Source of the DNA: Gamarada debralockiae
Lineage: Eukaryota; Ascomycota; Leotiomycetes; Helotiales; Hyphodiscaceae
Assembly (NCBI GenBank): GCA_002803225.1
Contig: NXFV01001942.1
Location: 1-42,596 of the forward strand
Direction of reading: 5' to 3'
Length of the DNA stretch: 42,596 bases
The notes beneath the pieces are model-generated. The model worked only from the letters and a program-made list of their open reading frames with translations, had not been told where the DNA came from and ran no database searches. Position numbers and translations under genes: made by a program. Positions 32,235 through 39,760 of this stretch are shown here, piece by piece. The first letter of the stretch is position 1. Each line of letters begins with the position of its first letter.

Positions 32235-33309
32235 ATGAGCGTCTCACCAATCACAGACAATTCGTAAGTCGTGCCACAACACTCGTGCAAGCGAAACTAA
32301 TTGGTTTGATAGTCACTCTAGCACTGTTCTGGCGCTCTCCCACCCGAATTCGTTTCCATCTCCCCTCGAGTCCTCCCCTACAAGCTCCTTTTCCCAGCGA
32401 CTCACGATACCCACAAAGACCGACTCATTGTCCTCTGGTTTCCCATACCACCCGCGATTGCACGATCTAAAAGTGTCGCTTGACGAATGGCATCTGTTCA
32501 CCAGCGACATCATAAACGCGGGGAAATTGAGTCTACAGGAAGACTACGCAGCTTGGAGCACAGGCATAATGACAGGAACGCTCACGTCTGCAGTGCTCCT
32601 TGTTTTCGGCCCTGTGGCTGGATATTACGCGGGGAAATCGGTACACAAGAAAGTGGTCGTGAGCAAGGTCAAGGAGCGATTATTGCAGGATGGCGACATG
32701 AGATCGGTTTTGCGGCGATGGAATGAACGTACATTCGCAGACAAGGGTTTTCAAGCATGGCTTGAATTACCTGTGGAAGGCGATCTAGTACCAATAGATC
32801 CTGGAAAGAAGGAGAAAAAGACGAAGGATCAGAAGAAGGCAGCCAAGAAGGAGGAACGCCGATTTAAAATTGTTATTATCCCCAACAATGACAAACCTGA
32901 ATATTCCCGGTCATCTACTGGGTTACCAGCCCAGACACCTGCCGTGCCTTTCGTCGAAGCGCCAACAACAGAGCTCAAAAGCCCCGTAGAGCTCCAAACG
33001 GGCTCATCCGATCATATCCAGCCTTTAGTGAACCACTCAGTTGCGACTAATTCGGAAGGGGATAGAAAGTACGAGTATCGGCCAGTTCCGCCTGAGATTA
33101 GGCCTGATTGCGACACGAGACCTTTGGCGAAAACAGCGGGGGCGGAAGATAGTACATCCAGTCCTTCAGCAGAGGTTGCAAATGGCCGAATTCCTGTGTC
33201 AGAAATAATCCCGGAAGACGACAAAAAAGACAAAGACTTGCCATGCAATTACCCTTCGGCGGCCTTCGAAATGGATAGTGGCCAGAGTTCCGCTTCGAAA
33301 CAAGGATAA
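32235..33309 (+). CDS. conserved hypothetical protein with a central membrane-like segment
   Basis: Exons 32235-32263 and 32313-33309, with a 49-bp intron (GTAAGT...GATAG, AACTAAT branch), give 341 residues. The order is a Ser/Pro-rich N-terminus, a helical region (LHDLKVSLDEWHLFTSDI), a Gly/Ala/Val-rich segment of about 24 residues (TGTLTSAVLLVFGPVAGYYAG), then a basic conserved block (SVLRRWNERTFADKGFQAWL). A Lys-rich patch (KKEKKTKDQKKAAKKEERR) and a long disordered acidic tail follow. The tiny 29-nt first exon is supported by phase and a good CATTATG context. The layout suggests a membrane-anchored adaptor or organelle-shape protein, but no function can be assigned. It appears intact. Confidence 0.75.
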
Positions 33310-33905
33310 TTGGCTTGAAGGGAAGGGTGGTCGCGGGGCGATCAAGTTTGGCGTTTGGAACTTGAATTCTTGTCTCAATGGAGGAGTTAGGGGCACTGGT
33401 GTACAAGTCTTATGGGTTTTGGATACGATCTATACCACTTTCAATTCAATCGGCCGTCCTGGATGAGCAATTGAGTTCGTCAATAATCTGTCGAAATGAC
33501 TCCGCTTTGGAGCATGGTGTGCGATGCCCCCACAGAGGGCAGTAAAGGGGTCTGGATGGATCTGCCAGTCATATCTGTAATTCATAGCAAAGAAAAGTAA
33601 TGATTCTCGATTGCACAATTGAAGTAGAGTTTCCAAAGATCCGACCCGAAGTGGCAGTCCAAGAACAGCGTGCCTTCCTCGAAATTAAGGATGCAACACA
33701 TTCGCGCTAAGAAAATGAATCTCGAATTTCAAAAATCGAGCTTCGAGCTTCATCGCAAAGACACCCACCAACATCACAACGCCGTAGACGATCGATATTC
33801 TCTCAGAGCCCGCTCAAAATCCCCTGTGGCGTCCACCCATACCAATTCCTCCGTGTAGTCACGTCTACGGCGCTCAATTGAGGCCCTGTCCTCATCCACC
33901 TCAAA
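33310..33905. other. intergenic
   Basis: No gene recognised. The right part is the promoter of the bL28m gene; a pyrimidine-rich stretch precedes its ATG. Confidence 0.45.
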
Positions 33906-34592
33906 ATGCCTCTCCTCCCACCCTCTCACCCATCCCTCACGCACCTCCGAACCTTCACAAGCACCGCCTCCTACCTCGCAAAATCCACAAAAAAACGTCT
34001 CGCCTTCGAACACACCAACGTACCAACCTACCCCTACGGTCCCTCCACCTTCTACAAACAATCGAATTTCGGTCTCTACGGCACGCAAAAGATCCGTTTC
34101 GGAAACACCGTGAGTGAGAAAAATGAGATCAAGAATCGACGGTATTGGAGGCCGAATGTTCATAATAAGAGGCTTTGGAGTGAGAGTTTGGGAACTTTTG
34201 TGAGGGTTAGGATCACGACGAGAGTGCTGAGGACGGTTGATAAGGTGGGGGGGTTGGATGAGTATTTACTTGGGGAGAAGGCCGGGAGAATAAAGGAGTT
34301 GGGGATGGGAGGGTGGAAATTGAGGTGGAGGATTATGCAGACCGAGAAAGTGAAGGAGAGATTTAGGGTTCAGAGGGAAAAGCTGGGGTTGCCGCCTGTG
34401 GAGGAGGTGCTTGTAGGGTCGAATGGGAACTTAGCGACGAGCGAGGAGGTCGAGGAGGAAGTCCGACTGTTCGATGAAGATTTGCAGAAGGGTGCTGATA
34501 TGGGGATCGGAGAAGAGGCTGAGGAGGAGATTGTGGGGGATGGTTTTATGCAGGAAGAGCAACCGGGGAGGAAAGACAAGGTTGAGTTATAG
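33906..34592 (+). CDS. MRPL24: mitochondrial large-subunit ribosomal protein bL28m (MRPL24)
   Basis: An intronless frame of 228 codons. The first 35 residues are basic and Ser/Thr-rich, as expected for a mitochondrial targeting sequence. The bL28 core reads YGTQKIRFGNTVSEKNEIKN, then RRYWRPNVHNKRLWSESLGT, then FVRVRITTRVLRTVDKVGG; this is the conserved bL28 block with the N-x-x-K/R-W...L pattern. Next comes the fungal extension LDEYLLGEKAGRIKELGMGG with a WxLR(W)xI end. The C-terminus is acidic. It builds the mitochondrial 54S subunit next to the tRNA exit side. GC-poor T-rich codon runs in its second half differ slightly from the start, but no break is seen. Confidence 0.93.
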   Translation: MPLLPPSHPSLTHLRTFTSTASYLAKSTKKRLAFEHTNVPTYPYGPSTFYKQSNFGLYGTQKIRFGNTVSEKNEIKNRRYWRPNVHNKRLWSESLGTFVRVRITTRVLRTVDKVGGLDEYLLGEKAGRIKELGMGGWKLRWRIMQTEKVKERFRVQREKLGLPPVEEVLVGSNGNLATSEEVEEEVRLFDEDLQKGADMGIGEEAEEEIVGDGFMQEEQPGRKDKVEL

Positions 34593-34730
34593 GTTCGGGA
34601 ACTTGTGTAAGAGTATGTATCCATTGGTCCTGTGTAGAGTATGTATATATCCAATCTTCACGTCATCGCTCCCCCATCTCACAGCCAAACTTCCTCTTTT
34701 GCTTCCCGCCAGTGCGGACATGGACACGTC

Positions 34731-35172
34731 TCAATACTCAACAGCCCCATCCGCCTCAATCCACCTCCTTTCCTCCTCGCTCCTATGTTTCGACGGCACA
34801 ATGCCCTGCACAATCCACAAGACCGTCGGCGCCTGCGTAATATGTATTTCCCATCTCAATCCTTCCACTCTCTCAAAGTGCGGCTCAAGTATATCCTTGA
34901 TACGCTTCATGAAGCCTTGGTGATATTCCACTCCTCCTTCACGGTCTGCATTTAGCATGAGTTTCTCGATATGGTCGCATACGTGCCGAACGAAGTTGTT
35001 CTGTGGCTGGCTACCGATGAAGAGGTATTCTGTGAGATTGGAATAAAGATCACGTTGACGTAAAGGATGAAACTTTGACTTCGTGGTTTCAGAATTGCGT
35101 GATGAAGGTGGCAAGTGCTGCTCGCTCGGAGAGGGTCAATGTTGAGGGTCGGTGTATATCCTCCATAAGGGC
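34731..35172 (-). pseudogene. decayed cis-CaaD-like tautomerase gene
   Basis: The ATG at 35172 starts MPLWRIYTDP, the family start in which Pro-2 becomes the catalytic N-terminal proline. The sequence then continues in a second frame (STLTLSERAALATFITQF), a third (LYVNVIFIPISQNT) and back to the first for the last part (YLFIGSQPQNNFVRHVCDHI to GLRWEIHITQAPTVLWIVQG). The final portion is a long, well-preserved C-terminus with the WEIHI/LWxxxG pattern of tautomerase-3 proteins. Three one-base losses would explain the pattern, for a net loss of one codon. The total span (442 nt) equals the normal gene length of about 147 codons. The long intact 3' frame could mislead gene finders into a 127-aa call. 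Confidence 0.78.
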
Positions 35173-35703
35173 ATGATGAGAGGGGAATCTGAGGAGTCTT
35201 GCGAGTGCTGAAGGGATGGACTATTTGCTGTGGACAAGGTTCTTCAAAGGAACAAGGTGAGGGAAATGGATGGCCGAGCATTCCAGAACTACAGAGGGAA
35301 AGTTCTATGGAATATGTATTAAGTTCTGCAATCTTGGTCCCGATGTTCATCTAGAGTCCTCCTATCTCATACCGCACAGACTAGCTTCAATCAAAAAGTG
35401 CCGAAGTATCTCCCCTATCTTTGAGTTTCGATCAACCAAATTAGCTTCAAGCTACTGAATACTGATTACGTCGAGCTTCATGAATTGAGTAAAATACATT
35501 TATTAATTACTGATGGTTCTCACGGTGAAGGACAGACGCATAAAATCGCAGTTTCGACATATTTTGGACTTGCTCGCTAGAAAGATCCAAGCAGGATAAA
35601 TATCACTTCAATTCCCTAGAAAGCTCCCTTCTCATTTCTCATCATTAATCCAGCCCTCCTCGCATTCAGACTTTGGCGACTCTCTCCCGTCTTTTCATCA
35701 AAA
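35173..35703. other. intergenic between two decayed genes
   Basis: No gene recognised; the two flanking pseudogenes point away from each other, so this held their promoters. Confidence 0.45.
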
Positions 35704-36232
35704 ATGCCCACCGTCACAGTCCAAGAGTTGCTAGAACGCAGCAAGAAATTTGCCGACCCAACCCACGTTCCTCATCCCTACATCTCAAAAGAGAAAAAAG
35801 ACTTAGCCCACACCATAGTGACCTGCGGTTTCGATCCCAGCGCCACGCCGGAAGATTTCTTCCAAATCAATACATGGGGACGAAAGGTCGTCGTGTTCGG
35901 AATGCGGGCGGGCATACTCGCCATGTTGTCCATGATATCATGTCCCTTGACATTATCCTGCGCATTGATGATATCCTGGCTATTCATCATAAAAATTATG
36001 GCTTGACTCATACCACGGACGGCAGGATGAAGGGCCGCTGAGGGAGAGGATTGGCGGGAAGGTGATGAGGAAGGAAGAAGACTTTAAGGAGTTGATTTTG
36101 GATACATGACGGATGAGACGCTTGTTTCGAGTTGTAGGGAGTTTTTGAGGACACATCCTTCGATTCGTCCTGAGACCCTATGTCTTAGGGTTTCTGTGTG
36201 GTGTTAAGACGGGACTATTGCATGAGATATAA
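35704..36232 (+). pseudogene. decayed beta-carbonic anhydrase gene
   Basis: ATG 35704 opens MPTVTVQELLERSKKFAD, then VTCGFDPSATPEDFFQINT, equivalent to the zinc-site CxDxR segment (here C-G-F-D-P, with the Arg lost). A frameshift near 35898 leads to NAGGHTRHVVHDIMSLDIIL, then AIHHKNYGLTHTTDGRMKG, where the second zinc cysteine of HHxxCG is Tyr. Another shift gives LRERIGGKVMRKEEDFKELI, and the far end reads EFLRTHPSIRPETL plus, in yet another frame, GVKTGLLHEI. All five pieces match the family in order, with at least four frame changes. The enzyme interconverts CO2 and bicarbonate; this copy is dead. Confidence 0.8.
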
Positions 36233-36546
36233 AAGTTCGCACAGGGTGGGAGAGTCCTGAAGTTGAGACAGTTGCCACATTAATAATCGTTCAATCAAAT
36301 TGAATGATTCACAACCCTTCAGAAATATCACATTTGGGGTAAAGGTCACAGATATTTTTATTTATACAAGAAATTGTTTCCATCTATTTCAAATGCCGCT
36401 TCAGCAAAGGGAAACCAGTTTCTTCCAGATGCGTGGCTGCAACTTCGCACCAAAGCAATTCTTTTGTCATGTCCATATTATAATTCGTGCTCAGTGTTTG
36501 GACCGTCTCTCAAGCTATGTCAAAGGGGAACAGGCAAATCAGCCTA
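36233..36546. other. intergenic
   Basis: Nothing recognised; a plus-strand frame of 104 codons overlaps the 3' end of the transcription factor remnant and looks accidental. Confidence 0.4.
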
Positions 36547-37741
36547 TCAATAACTTTTCCATCCCTGAGCAAAGAAGCATTGTAGGCATTGGAGTACTGT
36601 CCTCGACCATTTGAACAGTACTTGGATAACGTGCAACAGTTCTTGTGTCCATCCTTGGTGGTTCAGTTCCTCCGTAACCTCTCTAGCTAAACTGCACAGT
36701 GTAGTTTTGACATCCACGAAAAAAGTGTAGGCGGATGCAACGTCGACATTATAAAATTCAATGTCACTATCATGAAGGCCATCCCAGAATGCGATCTCAA
36801 TTGTGCAAATTGAAGAAGAGCAAGTCTCGAACAAGTCTGATTGCCAACTTTGAAGCTGTGAGGTAATTTTGTCAAGTAGCCGAAGTTGTGTCAGTATCTG
36901 AGACGACCTTTCCGCCATCTTGTCGAATTCATCAATTTCGCTGGTATTTGAAATGCGATATTCAGCAAGGCGTGGAAAGGATGGTTCGCAACCTTGTGCT
37001 CCTCTCTCCAAAGGAAATCAATCCATTCTTTCTGGCAAGGAATGACCTTTGGCGGCGAATGAAGCTGAAAGGGGCTTGGATCGATCGATATCCGTAACAG
37101 TTATCTCCAGCAGCCGTGGACGTGAGAGCTTCTGGGCCCTCATGCTGTATCAGAGCACCAACGCCTAGTATATGTTTCGCGAAGTTCTCCCAAGACTTGT
37201 TGACTAGCAATTCGGACAGAGTAGAGTTATGACCGTGGCGTATAGCAAGCCTGAATCCGAGCTTGCTTGATCGGTCACGAATTGGCAAATTCTTCTCGCA
37301 ATTGTTGAAGCGCCAGGGTGTGAACTATGAGAACGTATTCTGATAAACTCAAGTTGTTCTTTTCGATACTCAAGAGGTTGAGAGTAGTTGTGACCAGAGC
37401 GTCTTCGAGCATTTCGGCCCCAGATGAGTGCGCCTCGAAAGAAAAATGTTGTGACCTAAGCGGAACAGCATACTGCAACTTGCACATATTCAACACTATC
37501 CGTTGAGACAGCGTTCCCTTCTGAAATAGAACGATGCTGAAGTGCCGCTATAAATGCATCAATATACGCTGAACCCATATCAATCCTGAATGAAAGATTC
37601 ACTGCCCAACTCCTTCCGGACTCGTCAATGTGGGTACAGAGCGTTGTTCGAGGCGAAGTGGTAGGCGCAACGGTGGATATAACGGAATCGATACTGGATG
37701 TTCTCGTTGGAGGAGATTCCGGATCTTTATGTGCGCCTTGC
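36547..37741 (-). pseudogene. decayed fungal transcription factor (Fungal_trans_2-like)
   Basis: Four overlapping frames carry successive parts of one protein. The first includes NLSFRIDMGSAYIDAFIAAL; the second MLEDALVTTTLNLLSIEKNN and ALQQLREEFANS. The third has LGVGALIQHEGPEALTSTAA and FSFIRRQRSFLARKNG; the fourth RLLDKITSQLQSWQSDLFET. The GAxxLIQxxGPEAxxxxxxG and RRxxxFL segments are the core of the C-terminal regulatory domain of Zn2Cys6 factors. No Zn2Cys6 finger was found, and the upstream end runs into the next gene. The frame changes lack usable introns. It seems to have lost its N-terminus and then drifted. Confidence 0.68.
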
Positions 37742-38602
37742 TTATCGTTGTGTCTCAAGTTCATATCTCCTGGTTTCACTCAAAGGCTCCAGCTCGGAAG
37801 GTCTTTGAACATCCGCCGTTCTCCTGAATCCTCTCGAAGGCTCCAGCTCGAAAGGTCTTTGAGCATCCGCCATTGTGACCCTGTCGGTAAGATTCGATTG
37901 AAAATTGGAATTGCTAGAACCGTCTGGTCTCGGGTCACTTCTTCGTGGCCATCGTGTGCCACCAATTGCCGCTTTCCCTAACGTATAGCCGCCTCTCCGC
38001 CTCTCCTTCCAAAAAAGAAAAGTCAGGAGCCCAACTACTAACAGACCTAGTGGAACACCAATTCCAGCACCCACTGCAGCACCTATGTTCGGATGTGGAG
38101 TGATGGTTAAGTCATATCCCGGCTTGAACGCTATGCCAGTGGACGGAAACCCGAACGTCGAGTTACAACATTGCTCGCCGGAATACGAGCCGCAGCACGC
38201 CGTTCCATTGGGAAGGCCCGACGTCCCACAGTGGTAGAGGTTAGCGAAATCGTGATACGGGGTATTGAGGATGGGATCTGAGATATAATGCCATCAGCAT
38301 GCTGCTCCAATTCATTTGGGACGAGAGGAAGCTGGAGAATGCAACGGACCTTTGAGACAGAACGTTGGACAGTTTTCAGATAAGAAGCTGAAATCTGTAC
38401 AGCCTCCCATGTATACGTACCCGGCCGAGCCTAGACAAAGTCCACTTGTTGTGCAGGAATCGAGGGGGTCGCAACATGCGCTGGCGGAGAGAGTCCCGTT
38501 ACATGGTACATGAGATGGATCTTTGGTGATACCATCGGGGTAGAAACATGTAGATGCGTAGACAGAGAAAATTGGGATTAACAAGAAGATACGAGTTAAC
38601 AT
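37742..38602 (-). CDS. cysteine-rich single-pass membrane protein
   Basis: Exons 38602-38350 and 38277-37742 (72-bp intron 38278-38349) give 262 residues. The order is a signal peptide (MLTRIFLLIPIFSVYAS) and an extracellular domain with about 16 cysteines in CC pairs (ASACCDPLDSCTTSGLCLG, YMGGCTDFSFLSENCPTFC, then GTACCGSYSGEQCCNSTFG). One membrane helix follows (GVPLGLLVVGLLTFLFW) with a stop-transfer KERRRGG, then a polar cytoplasmic tail. The tail repeats an RPxELEP unit (see the 37785 repeat). The family is common in filamentous fungi as putative surface receptors or adhesion proteins; its ligand is unknown. It ends right where the transcription factor remnant begins. No defects seen. 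Confidence 0.82.
37785..37871. repeat. 54-bp tandem repeat in the cytoplasmic tail coding region
   Basis: The 33-bp word starting GGCTCCAGCTCGGAAGG at 37785 recurs at 37839 with two substitutions, a 54-bp (18-codon) spacing. It encodes two copies of DxQRPxELEP in the tail of the membrane protein. Confidence 0.7.
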
Positions 38603-39471
38603 GATGAGTAAACAGGTCGATGAATGACGATGCTTTGTGGAGTTGGAACGGTATTTTGCACGAGGAAGGTTATGTGGGCTCTCCGGATCGCCAGACCTTT
38701 AAGGTGCCTGGAACACGCCAACCTGCAGCCTCGTATTCGCTGGCAATTAGTCGCCATAGCTTGGGTCAACCATGTAAAGAGGCGGGGCAAGACGCGACGT
38801 TAATGATGAAACAGGCGCGAGAATAATTTTAGCAGCGAGACAAGGGGCCAGCGCTTAGAGCTTCAATGATACAAAGATCTTTTACCAGTATCGCTTTCGC
38901 GCGCGATATCTACCCTAACGAGTAACAAAATATACGTGCCTTGCCTTGCTCAAGGAGTGTTTTGGTGTCCACGAAATTCAGGGAAATATTCGCTAACCCT
39001 TGAAACCTTCACGCCCGGCGTGTTAGGGCTGTTATGCCTGGGATACAGCTCTAAAGTACAATGTCCGTGCACTACCTCGCGCAAAATAGTAATATCATAC
39101 TCCGTCCAGCGTAGCAATTGTCTCAAGAGCTCTCCAAAAATCCGCGCTGAAACAGTACTGGTCCGACAACATTTGCAGCAAAGCCGTCAAAGGCGTCAAC
39201 GACCACGACGTTATACAAGCCTACTTCCAACTCTTCAACGATTGAAAGCCCACTGTCCCGTCCACTTCTCTTCAACCAAGGCAATCGACATTGACAAAAA
39301 TGGAAGGTGCATAGAAGAAAATATTCCGGGCTCAAATTCTGGAAACAGGGCCAGCCTAAGATCAAGATCGTGTTATACACAAAGAAGGACTCAGAAGATC
39401 GCAGATAAAAGTGAATTTCCACGTACGTTGTAACGTTGTTGCACGAGATGTTGCATTTATAAAGCTGTGGG
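38603..39471. other. intergenic with a possible coding scrap
   Basis: A plus-strand stretch at about 39120-39240 reads YWSDNICSKAVKGVNDHDVI before a stop; it might be a gene fragment, but I cannot name the family. No splice model was found. Confidence 0.35.
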
Positions 39472-39760
39472 TGTGACAGCACCACGTATTGGGGTCTCAC
39501 GCATTGAAGACCCTACGCAGTAAATACTGAATTGACGAAAATACTAAGCTAAGGAGAGAAGGAAAAAGCTTTGCGGATACATGAAGCCTAATATAACTCC
39601 CGGACGCGCTGGTACACTAGGCTCCCGCATGAACGCGTGAGTCACGCGTAAGTCACGCGTAGTCAGGCGACAGCCCACGGCGGCCTTGCTGGCGCGCGCC
39701 AACAAGGGGCCGTCAAATCGCCTAGACGTCAGGTGACAAATCGCCAGACTATTATATTAC
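39472..39760 (-). repeat. probable LTR (3' LTR of the minus-strand Gypsy element)
   Basis: The plus strand starts TGTGACAGC at 39472. It ends near GGTGACA (39738) or just before a C-run at 39760 that reads as a purine tract (TTTAGAAGGGGGGG) on the minus strand. GTCACGCGT-type words repeat three times at 39648-39675. The inner edge is uncertain by about 20 bases, and no second LTR is in the window. This part still has normal GC and many CA/TG steps. Confidence 0.5.

Noticed and set aside
34370..34654. A Ser-rich 94-codon frame on the minus strand
   Set aside because: It is the shadow of the acidic C-terminus of bL28m.
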